Shown here in pieces: positions 11,486 through 22,225 of a stretch of 32,949 nt of DNA (position 1 is its first letter; the number at the start of each line of letters is the position of its first letter). The DNA lies in contig JAHLFI010000097.1 in assembly GCA_018883865.1 (NCBI GenBank), positions 1 through 32,949 on the forward strand, in the 5' to 3' direction. This stretch comes from Candidatus Oceanisphaera merdipullorum (GTDB taxonomy: Bacteria > Pseudomonadota > Gammaproteobacteria > Enterobacterales > Aeromonadaceae). Made by a program: the position numbers and the translations under genes. The notes under the pieces are model-generated. The model was given only the letters and a program-made list of their open reading frames with translations, was not told where the DNA came from and made no database searches.

Positions 11486-13027
11486 ATGCAACTGAATTCA
11501 ACAGAAATTGCTGAGCTGATTAAACAGCGAATTGAGCAATTCAACGTTGTCAGTGAAGCACGAAACGAAGGTACTATCGTCTCTGTAAGTGACGGTATTA
11601 TCCGTGTTCACGGCCTTGCTGACATCATGCAAGGTGAAATGATTGAACTGCCAGGCGGCTTGTACGCTTTGGCATTGAACTTGGAGCGTGACTCCGTTGG
11701 TGCCGTGGTAATGGGTCCGTATACGGATCTGGCCGAAGGCATGAAAGTTCGCTCTACTGGTCGTATCTTAGAAGTGCCAGTGGGTCGTAACCTGCTGGGT
11801 CGTGTGGTTAACACCTTGGGTGCACCTATCGACGGTAAAGGCGCCATTGTTGCCGATACCTTCTCTCCAGTAGAAATGATTGCACCTGGCGTAATCGACC
11901 GTCAATCGGTAGATGAGCCACTGCAAACTGGCTATAAAGCTGTTGATGCCATGATCCCTGTGGGTCGTGGTCAGCGTGAGCTGATCATCGGTGACCGTCA
12001 GGTTGGTAAAACTGCGTTAGCAGTTGATGCCATCATCAACCAGAAAGACTCTGGCGTTAAGTGTGTGTACGTGGCCATCGGCCAAAAAGCGTCCACCATC
12101 TCTAACGTAGTACGTAAGCTAGAAGAGCATGGCGCACTGGCCAACACTATCGTAGTAGTGGCTTCTGCTTCTGAGTCTGCAGCACTGCAGTACTTGGCGC
12201 CTTACTCAGGTTGCGCCATGGGTGAATTCTTCCGTGACCGCGGTGAAGATGCTTTGATCGTATACGATGACTTGTCTAAACAAGCCGTTGCTTACCGTCA
12301 GATCTCACTGTTGCTGCGTCGACCACCAGGTCGTGAAGCTTACCCAGGTGACGTTTTCTATCTGCACTCCCGTCTGCTTGAGCGTGCCTCTCGCGTATCG
12401 GTTGAGTACGTAGAAAGATTCACCAAAGGTGAAGTGACAGGCAAAACCGGTTCTTTGACCGCGCTGCCTATCATTGAAACCCAAGCCGGTGACGTATCTG
12501 CGTTCGTACCGACTAACGTAATCTCCATCACCGATGGTCAGATTTTCTTGACCACAGAGCTGTTTAACTCAGGCATCCGTCCTGCAGTTGATCCAGGTAT
12601 CTCTGTATCTCGTGTAGGTGGTGCTGCACAAACTAAGCTTATCAAGAAACTGTCAGGTGGTATTCGTACTGCTTTGGCTCAGTATCGTGAACTGGCAGCC
12701 TTTGCTCAGTTCTCTTCCGACCTCGACGAAGCTACGCGCAAGCAGCTGAGCCACGGTCAGAAAGTTACCGAGCTGATGAAGCAGAAGCAATACCGTCCTA
12801 TGTCAGTTGCTGAACAAGGCTTAGTGCTGTTTGCTGCTGAAAATGGCTATCTGGACGATGTTGAATTAAACCTCATCACTACGTTTGAAGCTGCCCTGCT
12901 CGCTTATGCCGATTCAGAACATGCTGCCACTATGGCAGACATCAACCAGAAAGCTGACTACAACAAAGACGTTGTGGCTCAACTATCTGCGTTGCTGGAT
13001 AGCTTCAAGGCTACCCAGTCCTGGTAA
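11486..13027 (+). CDS. atpA: F-type ATP synthase subunit alpha
   Basis: 513 residues, identical in length to E. coli AtpA. It is the non-catalytic nucleotide-binding subunit of the alpha3beta3 hexamer. Walker A is GDRQVGKTA (about residues 169-177), followed by [19 protein letters not shown], the [17 protein letters not shown]alker B region, [20 protein letters not shown] and the family signature [14 protein letters not shown]. It is followed by an intercistronic hairpin before atpG. Confidence 0.98.
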   Translation: MQLNSTEIAELIKQRIEQFNVVSEARNEGTIVSVSDGIIRVHGLADIMQGEMIELPGGLYALALNLERDSVGAVVMGPYTDLAEGMKVRSTGRILEVPVGRNLLGRVVNTLGAPIDGKGAIVADTFSPVEMIAPGVIDRQSVDEPLQTGYKAVDAMIPVGRGQRELIIGDRQVGKTALAVDAIINQKDSGVKCVYVAIGQKASTISNVVRKLEEHGALANTIVVVASASESAALQYLAPYSGCAMGEFFRDRGEDALIVYDDLSKQAVAYRQISLLLRRPPGREAYPGDVFYLHSRLLERASRVSVEYVERFTKGEVTGKTGSLTALPIIETQAGDVSAFVPTNVISITDGQIFLTTELFNSGIRPAVDPGISVSRVGGAAQTKLIKKLSGGIRTALAQYRELAAFAQFSSDLDEATRKQLSHGQKVTELMKQKQYRPMSVAEQGLVLFAAENGYLDDVELNLITTFEAALLAYADSEHAATMADINQKADYNKDVVAQLSALLDSFKATQSW

Positions 13028-13031
13028 CCAT

Positions 13032-13051
13032 GTGGCAGCGTTTGCTGCCAC
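13032..13051 (+). other. Intercistronic hairpin between atpA and atpG
   Basis: A perfect 8-bp stem, GTGGCAGC (13032-13039) and GCTGCCAC (13044-13051), closes a GTTT tetraloop 5 nt after the atpA stop. No T-run follows, so it is not a standard terminator. It may stabilise the upstream alpha message or tune alpha:gamma output (3:1 in the enzyme); this role is inference. Confidence 0.7.
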
Positions 13052-13069
13052 CTGAATTGGAGAAGCGAC

Positions 13070-13930
13070 ATGGCCGGCGCAAAAGAAATACGTAGCAAGA
13101 TCGGGAGTGTTAAAAACACTCAAAAGATCACCAGCGCTATGGAGATGGTGGCCGCCTCGAAAATGCGCAGAGCGCAGGAACGAATGGACCACAGCCGCCC
13201 ATACGCTGAAACCATACGCAAGGTGATCGGTAACGTCGCGCAAGGGAGCTTGGAATACAAGCATCCTTATTTAGCAGACCGCGAAGTTAAGCGCGTTGGG
13301 TTTATTATTATCTCAACCGACCGTGGTCTCTGTGGTGGCTTGAACATTAACTTGTTCAAAAAAGCCATGACCGAGATGAAAGCATGGACCGATCAAGGCG
13401 TAGAGCTTGATTTAGGCCTGATCGGTAGCAAAGCGGTGAGTTTCTTTAACCGCTACGGCGGCAAAGTCATTGCCTCAAAGAGCGGTCTGGGTGATAACCC
13501 ATCGCTTGGCGAGTTAATTGGCTCTGTTACCGTCATGCTCGAAGCGTACAACACGGGTGAGATAGACAAACTGTATTTGGTGTACAACAAGTTTGAAAAC
13601 ACCATGATCCAGGCACCCACGATTGATCAACTGTTGCCCTTACCCGCATCGGAAGAAACGGTTGCCACCCACAGCTGGGATTACCTCTATGAGCCCGATC
13701 CTAAGACGCTGTTGGACAAGCTACTGGTACGTTTCGTGGAAGCACAAGTGTATCAGGGCGTGGTAGAAAACCTCGCCAGTGAGCAGGCTGCACGTATGGT
13801 GGCAATGAAAGCCGCCACCGATAACGCCGGTGACTTAATCGACGACTTACAATTGGTGTATAACAAAGCCCGTCAGGCGGCGATTACCCAAGAGTTGAGT
13901 GAGATAGTTGCTGGAGCCGGTGCCGTATAA
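13070..13930 (+). CDS. atpG: F-type ATP synthase subunit gamma
   Basis: 286-residue central rotor shaft. The N-terminal helix [34 protein letters not shown], the [11 protein letters not shown] segment and the C-terminal helix [31 protein letters not shown] are all canonical. Length matches E. coli (287). The start follows TTGGAG with good spacing, 42 nt after atpA. Confidence 0.97.
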   Translation: MAGAKEIRSKIGSVKNTQKITSAMEMVAASKMRRAQERMDHSRPYAETIRKVIGNVAQGSLEYKHPYLADREVKRVGFIIISTDRGLCGGLNINLFKKAMTEMKAWTDQGVELDLGLIGSKAVSFFNRYGGKVIASKSGLGDNPSLGELIGSVTVMLEAYNTGEIDKLYLVYNKFENTMIQAPTIDQLLPLPASEETVATHSWDYLYEPDPKTLLDKLLVRFVEAQVYQGVVENLASEQAARMVAMKAATDNAGDLIDDLQLVYNKARQAAITQELSEIVAGAGAV

Positions 13931-15352
<1,422 letters not shown>

Positions 15353-15370
15353 GCCGCGAAGGAGAACCTG

Positions 15371-15787
15371 ATGGCCGATTTTAGCTTTCATCTCGACATT
15401 GTTAGTGCCGAAGAGCGTTTGTTCTCAGGCATTGTGCAAGCGGTGACGGTTTCCGGCTCTGAGGGTGAATTGGGGATCCGTTACGGACATGCCCCCTTGT
15501 TGACATCGATTCGTCCAGGCTTAGTGCAATACGTCACTGAGTTTGGTCAACAAGAAGTTTTGTATATATCTGGCGGTATGCTGGAAGTACAGAACAGCCG
15601 TGTCATGGTATTAGCCGACACTGCTATTCGCGCCGAAGATCTGGATCAAGCCAAGGCCGAAGAAGCCAAACGAGCGGCAGAAGCTAAGTTGCAGAGTTCA
15701 TCTCATGATGTTAACTATGCAGAAGCGGCCGCCGATCTGGCTCGCGCTGTGGCAAAACTGCGCGTGTTGCAGTTGCTGAAAAGATAA
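15371..15787 (+). CDS. atpC: F-type ATP synthase subunit epsilon
   Basis: 138-residue epsilon subunit, last gene of the operon. It has an N-terminal beta sandwich ([34 protein letters not shown]) and a C-terminal helical hairpin rich in Ala/Glu/Lys that can inhibit ATP hydrolysis. The start follows AAGGAGAA. A strong terminator begins 24 nt after the stop. Confidence 0.96.
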   Translation: MADFSFHLDIVSAEERLFSGIVQAVTVSGSEGELGIRYGHAPLLTSIRPGLVQYVTEFGQQEVLYISGGMLEVQNSRVMVLADTAIRAEDLDQAKAEEAKRAAEAKLQSSSHDVNYAEAAADLARAVAKLRVLQLLKR

Positions 15788-15811
15788 CGTGCGTGTTACT
15801 CGTGCGTAAAA

Positions 15812-15838
15812 AAGCGACCTTAGGGTCGCTTTTTTTTT
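15812..15838 (+). terminator. Terminator of the atp operon
   Basis: GCGACC (15814-15819), loop TTAG, GGTCGC (15824-15829), extended by flanking A:T pairs and followed by nine T residues. A textbook intrinsic terminator that closes the ATP synthase transcript. Confidence 0.93.
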
Positions 15839-15952
15839 ATAAAAAAATCAGAATGGCTGAATCAGCACCCAGCTTAAAGGCAGAGCCGTCTTTTGTTGAG
15901 TTTGGTGCTCAGTGCTTATGGCTTACTTTTTATTGATGGGATATTAACTCTA

Positions 15953-17311
15953 ATGACAACACAGGCTGTGATCTTAGCTGCGGGTAAAGGCACCCGCATG
16001 CGTTCTTCTTTACCTAAGGTGCTACATCCGGTGGCCAATCAGCCCATGGTGAGCCATGTGATAGCGGCGGCTCAAGCCTGTGCAGTAGATGGTATTCATC
16101 TGGTCTATGGCCATGGTGCTGAGCAACTTAAAGGCCGCATCACTACTGCAGACTTGAACTGGGTGCACCAAGCCGAGCAATTGGGCACTGGCCATGCGGT
16201 GGCGGTAGCGTTGCCTGACATCGCCGATTCTGATGATGTATTAGTGCTTTATGGCGACACGCCTTTATTGCAGCCAGCTACTTTAAAAGCGCTATTGGCC
16301 GCCAAGCCAGCGGGTGGCGTGGGCCTGCTGACGGTGAAGCTAGATAACCCGACCGGTTACGGCCGCATCGTGCGGGAGAACGGCAAGGTAGTGGGCATAA
16401 TCGAGCAAAAAGATGCTAACGCGGAACAGCTGGTCATTAATGAAGTAAATACCGGCGTGCTAGTGGCTGAGGCGGGGTTATTAAAACGCTGGCTGAGTGC
16501 CTTAAATAACAACAACTCTCAGGGTGAATACTACCTGACCGACATCTTCGCCATGGCGCACAAAGATGGCTGTGACATTGCCACCGTGCATCCGTCATCA
16601 ACAGCTGAAGTAGAAGGTGCCAACGACCGCGTGCAACTAGCCGGTTTAGAGCGAGCTTATCAAAAGATGCAGGCGGAGCGCTTAATGCGTGATGGTGTGA
16701 CCTTGTTGGATCCGGCCCGCTTCGACTTACGCGGTGAGTTGATTGTGGGTGAGGAAGTGACGATAGATGTGAACGTGATTATCGAGGGTAAAGTGACCTT
16801 GGGTAACCGCGTGCACATTGGTGCCGGAACCATTCTCAAAGACTGCGTGATTTGTGATGATGCGGTCATTAAGCCCTACTCCATTATTGAACAAGCAGAA
16901 CTTGGCAGCGCCAGCTCAGCTGGCCCGTTTGCTCGTCTGCGCCCAGGTGCGGTATTAGGTGAAGATGCCCACGTGGGTAACTTCGTGGAAATTAAGAATA
17001 CCCGTTTAGGAAAAGGCTCCAAGGCCGGCCACTTAAGCTACCTAGGTGACGCCGAGATTGGCGCTGGCGTAAACATAGGTGCCGGCACCATTACCTGTAA
17101 TTACGATGGTGTGAATAAGTTTAAGACTATCATCGAAGATGGCGTGTTCGTCGGCTCCGACACTCAGTTAGTGGCGCCAGTACGCATCGGTAAAAACGCC
17201 ACCTTAGGGGCGGGTTCCACCGTCACCAAAGACGTAGCGGCAGAAGAGCTGGTGATTACCCGAGTTCCCCAGCGTCATATTAAGAACTGGCCAAGACCGG
17301 TTAAAAAATAG
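15953..17311 (+). CDS. glmU: Bifunctional UDP-GlcNAc pyrophosphorylase / GlcN-1-P acetyltransferase GlmU
   Basis: 452-residue cytosolic enzyme. It acetylates glucosamine-1-phosphate and couples it to UTP to make UDP-GlcNAc for peptidoglycan and LPS. The N-terminal Rossmann-like uridyltransferase half has [27 protein letters not shown] and LYGDTPLL. The C-terminal left-handed beta helix has [31 protein letters not shown] and [10 protein letters not shown], with the catalytic His in the KAGH motif. I took the ATG at 15953, which puts the GlmU motif at the normal distance; an upstream in-frame start at 15893 would add 20 unrelated hydrophobic residues. Its own terminator follows. Confidence 0.96.
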   Translation: MTTQAVILAAGKGTRMRSSLPKVLHPVANQPMVSHVIAAAQACAVDGIHLVYGHGAEQLKGRITTADLNWVHQAEQLGTGHAVAVALPDIADSDDVLVLYGDTPLLQPATLKALLAAKPAGGVGLLTVKLDNPTGYGRIVRENGKVVGIIEQKDANAEQLVINEVNTGVLVAEAGLLKRWLSALNNNNSQGEYYLTDIFAMAHKDGCDIATVHPSSTAEVEGANDRVQLAGLERAYQKMQAERLMRDGVTLLDPARFDLRGELIVGEEVTIDVNVIIEGKVTLGNRVHIGAGTILKDCVICDDAVIKPYSIIEQAELGSASSAGPFARLRPGAVLGEDAHVGNFVEIKNTRLGKGSKAGHLSYLGDAEIGAGVNIGAGTITCNYDGVNKFKTIIEDGVFVGSDTQLVAPVRIGKNATLGAGSTVTKDVAAEELVITRVPQRHIKNWPRPVKK

Positions 17312-17341
17312 CTGACAGTTAGAAGCTGGAAGTAAAAGCGA

Positions 17342-17372
17342 CGCGGTTGTGAGTTTCACAACCGCGTTTTTT
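17342..17372 (+). terminator. Terminator downstream of glmU
   Basis: Perfect 11-bp stem CGCGGTTGTGA (17342-17352) / TCACAACCGCG (17356-17366) with a GTT loop and a six-T tail. It separates glmU from the regulator-glmS unit. Confidence 0.95.
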
Positions 17373-17404
17373 ATGGTCTAACGCTGACTACCAAAGATTT
17401 ACAC

Positions 17405-17434
17405 TTGATCCTCTTGCTTTCGATCTGCTAGTAT
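17405..17434 (+). promoter_or_regulatory. Putative promoter of the DeoR regulator-glmS unit
   Basis: A -35-like TTGATC (17405-17410) and -10-like TAGTAT (17429-17434) with 18 bp spacing lie about 30 bp before the regulator's ATG. The inverted repeat at 17438-17452 sits just downstream of the -10, where a bound repressor would block initiation. Confidence 0.45.
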
Positions 17435-17437
17435 TTT

Positions 17438-17452
17438 GTTTCGTTTCGAAAC
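17438..17452. promoter_or_regulatory. Putative DeoR-family operator
   Basis: The perfect inverted repeat GTTTCG-TTT-CGAAAC contains the TTTCG core seen in operators of DeoR/GlpR-family repressors. It lies between the candidate -10 and the ATG of the DeoR-family gene, so autoregulation is the simple reading. Confidence 0.55.
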
Positions 17453-17463
17453 CTAAAGTCTGC

Positions 17464-18267
17464 ATGTCGAAATCTAACTCTCAATTAGTTAAAGCGCATA
17501 CGCATATTGCTAAGCCCAATACTCAGCAGCGCCGCCACACCATAATTACTTTGCTTCATGAGCAAGGCGAAGTGACAGTGGATGAATTGGCGCAGCGCTT
17601 TACCACTTCCGAAGTTACGGTTCGTAAAGATCTGACGGCCCTCGAACAAAGCGGCTTATTACTGCGCCGTTATGGTGGTGCCGTGCGCGTGCCTGTTGAG
17701 CTGATGGCAGAGCTGCCGGTATCTGCACCAAAACAAGCGCTAGCCAAAGCCGCCGCTAGGCTTATCCGTGACCATAATCGCATCATCATAGATAGCGGTC
17801 GCACCACGGCCGCTCTGCTCGGTGAGCTGAGCCAGAAAAAAGGCTTAGTGGTGATGACTAATTCATTGGCGGTTGCCAATGCGCTACGTGAGTTAGAGCC
17901 CGAGCCGACCTTGCTAATGACGGGTGGCACTTGGGACGCGGCCTCTGAGTCGTTTCAAGGCCAAATCGCCGAGCAGGTGTTGCGTTCTTACGATTTCGAT
18001 CAGCTATTTATCGGCGCCGACAGTATTGATCTGGACCGCGGTACCACTACCTTTAATGAGCTTACCGGCTTATCGCGCGTGATGGCCGAGGTGGCCCGCG
18101 AAGTAGTGGTGATGGTGGAGTCCGATAAAATCGGCCGCAAAATTCCCAATCTAGAATTGCCTTGGGCTGCCATTCATACCCTAGTGACTGATAGCGGTAT
18201 TAGCGTCGAACAGCAAACTCAGCTCGAGCAAAAGGGCATTAACTTAATTATCGTTAACAAAATTTAG
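17464..18267 (+). CDS. DeoR/GlpR-family transcriptional regulator upstream of glmS
   Basis: 267 residues. A DeoR winged helix-turn-helix occupies about residues 22-75 (QQRRHTIITLLHEQGEVTVDELA, TSEVTVRKDLTALEQSGLLLRRYGGA). The C-terminal DeoR sensor domain has DSGRTTAALLGEL and IGADSIDLDRGTTTFNE, the type that binds phosphorylated sugars. The first ~20 residues extend beyond many relatives and look unstructured. It lies 9 nt upstream of glmS, so control of amino-sugar synthesis in response to a sugar phosphate is likely; GlmR of Pseudomonas aeruginosa is a DeoR-family precedent next to glmS. The effector is not evident from sequence. Confidence 0.9.
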   Translation: MSKSNSQLVKAHTHIAKPNTQQRRHTIITLLHEQGEVTVDELAQRFTTSEVTVRKDLTALEQSGLLLRRYGGAVRVPVELMAELPVSAPKQALAKAAARLIRDHNRIIIDSGRTTAALLGELSQKKGLVVMTNSLAVANALRELEPEPTLLMTGGTWDAASESFQGQIAEQVLRSYDFDQLFIGADSIDLDRGTTTFNELTGLSRVMAEVAREVVVMVESDKIGRKIPNLELPWAAIHTLVTDSGISVEQQTQLEQKGINLIIVNKI

Positions 18268-18276
18268 GAGCAAGGT

Positions 18277-20121
18277 ATGTGCGGCATAGTCGGAGCGGTA
18301 GCCCAGCGGGATGTAGCTGAAATATTGGTAGAAGGTTTGCGCCGCCTAGAGTATCGCGGCTACGACTCGGCAGGCTTGGCCATAGTCGAAACCAGGTCAG
18401 ATGGCGCCAGCCAGCTCAAACGCCTACGTGAGCTTGGTAAGGTACAAGCCTTGGCCGATGCGCTTAATGTACAACCGCTGACGGGCGGCACTGGCATTGC
18501 CCACACTCGCTGGGCTACTCATGGTGAGCCATCGCAGCGCAACGCCCACCCGCATGTGTCTGGCGATATAGTCGTAGTACATAACGGCATTATCGAAAAC
18601 CACGAAAGCCTGCGTGCCCAGCTGCAGGCTAAGGGCTATCACTTTAGCTCAGATACCGACACCGAAGTGATTGCTCACTTAGTGCATTATCATCGCCAAC
18701 ACACAGACTCTTTGCTTAGCGCCTTACAAGCCACGCTCAAAGAGCTACGCGGCGCTTACGGCACCGTGTTGATGGATGCGCGCGATCCCGAGCGGCTAGT
18801 AGTGGCGCGTTCCGGCTCGCCGCTAGTGATTGGGCTTGGCGTGGGCGAAAACTTTATTGCCTCTGATCAGCTGGCGCTATTACCGGTTACCCGTCGCTTC
18901 TTGTATTTAGAAGAAGGCGATGTGGCCGAAGTCACGCGCCGAGAGGTCCGTATCTTTGACGCTCAAGGTGGTAGCGTTGAACGTGCCGAGCTGCAGTCCG
19001 ATGTAACCCACGATGCCGGTGATAAAGGCGAATATCGTCATCATATGCTCAAAGAGATTCATGAACAGCCTAAGGCCATCACAGATACCTTAGAAGGTCG
19101 TATTACCGATAGCGGCGTTGTGGTGGAAGCCTTCGGTAATAGCGCGCGTGGCATTTTTGAAAAAGTCGAGCATATACAGCTGATTGCCTGCGGCACTTCT
19201 TATCATGCCGGCATGGTGGCGCGTTACTGGTTTGAAGCGCTGGCTGGCGTGTCTTGCGATATCGAGATAGCGTCTGAGTTTCGCTATCGCAAGTCAGTGG
19301 TGCGGCCGAACAGTTTATTGATCACCTTATCGCAAAGTGGTGAAACCGCCGATACGCTGGCGGCGCTACGGGTGGCCAAAGACATAGGTTTCATGAGCAG
19401 TTTGGCTGTTTGTAATGTGGCCAGCTCCTCACTGGTGCGCGAATCAGATTTGGCATTCATGACCCGCGCTGGCGCCGAAATTGGCGTGGCATCGACGAAA
19501 GCCTTTACTACCCAATTGGCGGCGCTGCTGATGTTGGTGATGGCGATTGGCCGCTGCCGCAATACGATGACCGTCGAGACTGAATTAGAGCTAGTGCAAG
19601 CGCTGCGCGCCCTACCCGGCCACTTGGCCGAAACCTTGAGCTTAGCAGGCGAGATAGAAATGCTGGCCGAAGATTTTGCCGAGAAACAACACAGCTTATT
19701 TTTAGGCCGTGGCGAGCAGTATCCGATCGCCATGGAAGGCGCGCTTAAGCTGAAGGAGATTTCTTATATTCATGCCGAAGCCTATGCCGCCGGTGAATTA
19801 AAACACGGGCCGTTGGCGCTGATCGACGCCGAGATGCCGATTATTGTGGTAGCACCGAATAATGATTTGTTAGAAAAACTGAAATCGAACGTCGAAGAAG
19901 TACGCGCCCGTGGCGGACTCTTATACGTGTTTGCCGATCAAGAAGCCGATTTTAATAGCGCTGCCAATATGAAGGTTATTCAGGTTCCACACGTGCCGGC
20001 CGCCATAGCGCCTATCGTTTATACCTTGCCGCTGCAGTTGCTGTCTTACTATGTGGCGCTGATTAAAGGCACGGATGTGGACCAACCCAGAAACCTAGCC
20101 AAGTCGGTGACGGTTGAGTAA
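18277..20121 (+). CDS. glmS: Glutamine-fructose-6-phosphate aminotransferase (isomerizing) GlmS
   Basis: 614 residues (E. coli 609). It converts fructose-6-phosphate and glutamine to glucosamine-6-phosphate, the first step of hexosamine synthesis. The N-terminal Ntn glutaminase begins MCGIVGAV with catalytic Cys2 and has [15 protein letters not shown] ([11 protein letters not shown]) and HNGIIENHE motifs. Two SIS domains follow, with [22 protein letters not shown] and [29 protein letters not shown], ending in the usual [11 protein letters not shown]. It is preceded by an AGGAG ribosome site and translated right after the DeoR gene. Two terminator-like structures follow. Tn7 normally targets the 3' end of glmS; I see no Tn7 end there. 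Confidence 0.97.
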   Translation: MCGIVGAVAQRDVAEILVEGLRRLEYRGYDSAGLAIVETRSDGASQLKRLRELGKVQALADALNVQPLTGGTGIAHTRWATHGEPSQRNAHPHVSGDIVVVHNGIIENHESLRAQLQAKGYHFSSDTDTEVIAHLVHYHRQHTDSLLSALQATLKELRGAYGTVLMDARDPERLVVARSGSPLVIGLGVGENFIASDQLALLPVTRRFLYLEEGDVAEVTRREVRIFDAQGGSVERAELQSDVTHDAGDKGEYRHHMLKEIHEQPKAITDTLEGRITDSGVVVEAFGNSARGIFEKVEHIQLIACGTSYHAGMVARYWFEALAGVSCDIEIASEFRYRKSVVRPNSLLITLSQSGETADTLAALRVAKDIGFMSSLAVCNVASSSLVRESDLAFMTRAGAEIGVASTKAFTTQLAALLMLVMAIGRCRNTMTVETELELVQALRALPGHLAETLSLAGEIEMLAEDFAEKQHSLFLGRGEQYPIAMEGALKLKEISYIHAEAYAAGELKHGPLALIDAEMPIIVVAPNNDLLEKLKSNVEEVRARGGLLYVFADQEADFNSAANMKVIQVPHVPAAIAPIVYTLPLQLLSYYVALIKGTDVDQPRNLAKSVTVE

Positions 20122-20190
20122 CGGCTTGGATGATTAATTTTTATTTTTGGAATGTATGAAAAATTTACACTGAGTAGTACTTTTTATACC

Positions 20191-20240
20191 AAAACCGTCA
20201 GATTTCAGCTTGTTTAATGAGTTGAATCAGGCGGTTTTTT
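20191..20240 (+). terminator. Terminator downstream of glmS
   Basis: AAAACCGTCAGATTTCA pairs, with small mismatches, with TGAATCAGGCGGTTTT across a loop of about 15 nt, followed by T residues. It begins 70 nt after the glmS stop. Confidence 0.75.
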
Positions 20241-20288
20241 ATTGTTTATATGAAATAATAATTGTCCGAGGTTAAATAAAATAAGTGG

Positions 20289-20316
20289 AAAATAGCCAGC
20301 TAGCTGGCTATTTTTT
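20289..20316. terminator. Perfect palindrome, bidirectional terminator
   Basis: A 26-nt perfect palindrome (20289-20314, half-site AAAATAGCCAGCT) is flanked by A and T runs. It lies between the convergent glmS and the small minus-strand gene, and can end both transcripts. Confidence 0.8.
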
Positions 20317-20334
20317 AATATAAAAGCGGTCAAA

Positions 20335-20532
20335 TTATTCGTCGTTAGATTTGTTGCACCAGCGGGTCAGGCCAGCAGAAATAATAGTGCTGCCAAAAAA
20401 GCCCCAATCCATCCAAGCTGGATTGTTGGAGTATTTATCCATGTTGGCGGCACTGACCAATAAAGGTGACCACACAGCGATTAATAAAATACTGGTAATC
20501 AAGCCTTTTCTAATTTTTATGCGTGGTTTCAT
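20335..20532 (-). CDS. Small hypothetical membrane or exported protein
   Basis: 65 residues with a basic N-terminus (MKPRIKIRKG), a hydrophobic stretch ITSILLIAVWSPLLVSAA that could be a signal peptide (possible cleavage after SAA) or membrane helix, and a second weakly hydrophobic part with Trp/Phe/Gly (WMDWGFFGSTIISAG). I do not recognise the family. A convincing terminator lies immediately downstream in its direction, which supports expression. The ribosome site is weak. If residues 11-29 are a signal peptide, the mature part would be about 36 residues. Confidence 0.5.
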   Translation of the reverse strand: MKPRIKIRKGLITSILLIAVWSPLLVSAANMDKYSNNPAWMDWGFFGSTIISAGLTRWCNKSNDE

Positions 20533-20685
20533 AATCGCACATGTACCTTTTGTTTTTTTACAATGAAATCCTAAATTCTTATTTCGTCCGTTAAGTTATA
20601 GCACTGAGCTGCTGCCCTGAGAAGTAGGCGGCAGAAATATTAATTTAGGTATATTAGTTGTTCGATTAAAAATTTGCATGTGGCG

Positions 20686-20735
20686 ACGAAAAATAAATAA
20701 AGGACCGCGTTTTTAAACCAGAATGGCGGCCCTTT
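20686..20735 (-). terminator. Terminator downstream of alx
   Basis: On the minus strand AAAGGGCCGC (20735-20726) pairs with GCGGTCCTTT (20708-20699), with one G-U pair, and is followed by a T-rich run ending near 20686. It begins 9 nt past the alx stop. Confidence 0.75.
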
Positions 20736-20743
20736 CTTCTACT

Positions 20744-21706
20744 TTATTTTTCCGGGGTTTTATTGCGTAGTGATAGTATGATGGAGCCGCCAATAAAAAA
20801 GGCAACCAAGCCCAGTGATAGCCATACAGGAATCGTTAACAGATCAAGTAAGAGCATTTTCGTACCGATAAATATCAGTACCAGAGCTAAACCGTACTTC
20901 AGTAAACTGAAACGATCCGCCATATCAGCCAGTAAAAAGTACATGGCACGCAGGCCAAGAATAGCAAAGATATTTGAGGTGAGTACTATGAAAGGATCTG
21001 TAGTAATTGCAAAAATAGCCGGAATTGAATCAACCGCAAAAATAATATCTGAGCACTCAACCAACACTAACACAATGAATAATGGCGTGGCATAGCGCAA
21101 TATTTTTCCGTTAATCGAGCGCTTAACAAAAAATTTCTCGCCTTCCAGTTTTTCGGTAATATTAAAGTTGCGCTTTAACCAGAGTACCAGAAAATTATTG
21201 GTTAAATCCGTTTCTTGTTCTGCTGAAAACCACATTTTTATACCGGTAAAAAGCAGGAAGGCGCCAAATAGGTAGAGTAACCAGTGGAATTGCTCAATAA
21301 GCCAAACGCCACCAAATATCATTAGTGTACGTAGTACTATGGCGCCAAGTACGCCCCAAATTAATACCCGTTTTTGTAGTTCGGCCGGAATAGCAAAGTA
21401 ACTAAATATCATTAACCAAACAAAAACATTGTCGATCGCCAGCGATTTTTCAATCAGGTATCCGGTAATAAACTCCAGCGTTTTGCTGTTAGCCACATCG
21501 ACATTGACATTGACCTTGAGATACCACCAAAGTCCAGCGGCAAATAGCATGGAAACGGTTACCCAAATAACCGACCATGTTGCAGCTTCTTTGAACGATA
21601 CTTTATGTTGTTTGCCGCCTCCGACTAAAAATAAGTCTATAGCTAGCATCAGTAGCACTACGCCCGAGAAAATGGCCCAGAGCATGGGGGTTGCAACAGA
21701 TTCCAT
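20744..21706 (-). CDS. alx: Alx/TerC-family integral membrane protein, likely Mn2+ export or homeostasis
   Basis: 320 residues with about nine membrane helices, close to E. coli Alx (YgjT, 321 aa) along its length. TerC signatures are [22 protein letters not shown] and [22 protein letters not shown], carrying conserved acidic residues in membrane helices; also [20 protein letters not shown] chose ATG 21706 (protein begins [10 protein letters not shown], aligning with MNTVGTPLLW of Alx), with GGAG 8 nt upstream; a GTG at 21715 is also in frame. E. coli Alx is induced by alkaline pH and manganese through a yybP-ykoY riboswitch, and the same element precedes this gene. Monocistronic with its own terminator. 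Confidence 0.9.
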   Translation of the reverse strand: MESVATPMLWAIFSGVVLLMLAIDLFLVGGGKQHKVSFKEAATWSVIWVTVSMLFAAGLWWYLKVNVNVDVANSKTLEFITGYLIEKSLAIDNVFVWLMIFSYFAIPAELQKRVLIWGVLGAIVLRTLMIFGGVWLIEQFHWLLYLFGAFLLFTGIKMWFSAEQETDLTNNFLVLWLKRNFNITEKLEGEKFFVKRSINGKILRYATPLFIVLVLVECSDIIFAVDSIPAIFAITTDPFIVLTSNIFAILGLRAMYFLLADMADRFSLLKYGLALVLIFIGTKMLLLDLLTIPVWLSLGLVAFFIGGSIILSLRNKTPEK

Positions 21707-21715
21707 ATCAAACAC

Positions 21716-21936
21716 TCCATAACAGGATTAGGTGTACCGGCGTAAGCATACGAGTGCTCACCGGCATTATCCAAGCTACGCAGCGTTGGACTCCTGTTCT
21801 GGATTTGGAGTACTAACCATTGCCGGTAGCGGCAAAGGTCTTGCTCATCAGCGATGCTGACCCAGGTACCGGAAACTGACAGTTTCGTGATGACGATACG
21901 CTGGCGAAGAGCTACTCCCCTTTGGGATTGCCTTAA
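21716..21936 (-). promoter_or_regulatory. yybP-ykoY (Mn2+/pH-responsive) riboswitch leader of alx
   Basis: The minus-strand leader has the hallmark AAAGGGGAGTAGC (GGGGAGTAGC at 21920-21911). About 70 nt on comes GATGAGCAAGACCTTTGCCG, then GCTACCGGCAATGGTTAGTA. The 5' GGAGTA (21918-21913) can pair with TACTCC (21812-21807) to close the aptamer. The same ACTCC can instead pair with GGAGT at 21794-21790, a mutually exclusive hairpin suited to an expression platform; the ribosome site GGAG of alx is near 21718. This is the yybP-ykoY family, known to sense Mn2+ upstream of alx and mntP in E. coli. No other gene is convincing here. Confidence 0.87.
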
Positions 21937-21962
21937 AATATCAGGTTTTTCTTGAAGAGCAA
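21935..21962 (-). promoter_or_regulatory. Possible promoter of the riboswitch-alx transcript
   Basis: On the minus strand TTGCTC (21962-21957) and TATTTT (21940-21935) are 16 bp apart and would start transcription just before the riboswitch. The match is moderate. The remaining gap, up to 22225, holds no gene I can support. Confidence 0.35.
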
Positions 21963-22225
21963 GCAAGCTTATTGAAACGGCTGAAATTCTGGCTTGCATG
22001 CGCCACTTGGTGTGGGTCTTAGCTGACAGGGTACAAGCAGTAAGAAATGACAATACGTGCGCCGGCCTGTGATGAAGACGACCTTGCTTACATCAAATTG
22101 GTTAAAGGCTAGAGCCATTGGAACTCACTCGTTTTAACGGATACCTCTCGACAGGCGGCCGAATCCTGTAGATTTAGTATGATAATTTATTACTCTCCCA
22201 CATGAATAGTTGGCTTTAGTGTCGG

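Noticed and set aside
17312..17341. AGAAGCTGGAAG-like short repeats, also hinted at 1850-1880
   Set aside because: Too short and too degenerate to call a repeat family from this window alone.
19284..19733. 149-codon open frame on the minus strand inside glmS
   Set aside because: Lies opposite the conserved SIS domains of glmS. Ser/Ala-rich composition is typical of an antisense shadow.
20122..20334. Tn7-type insertion at the glmS 3' end
   Set aside because: No tnsABCD genes or Tn7 end repeats are visible downstream of glmS; the structures there are terminators.
21658..22053. 131-codon minus-strand frame upstream of alx
   Set aside because: It runs through the yybP-ykoY aptamer and the alx ribosome site. 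RNA structure explains the conservation, and the peptide has no family likeness.
22047..22112. Short plus-strand frame that begins like a GNAT acetyltransferase (MTIRAPACDEDDLAYI)
   Set aside because: Only 21 codons before a stop and no continuation of the GNAT fold in other frames that I could follow. The resemblance of so short a piece may be chance; at most it is a remnant.
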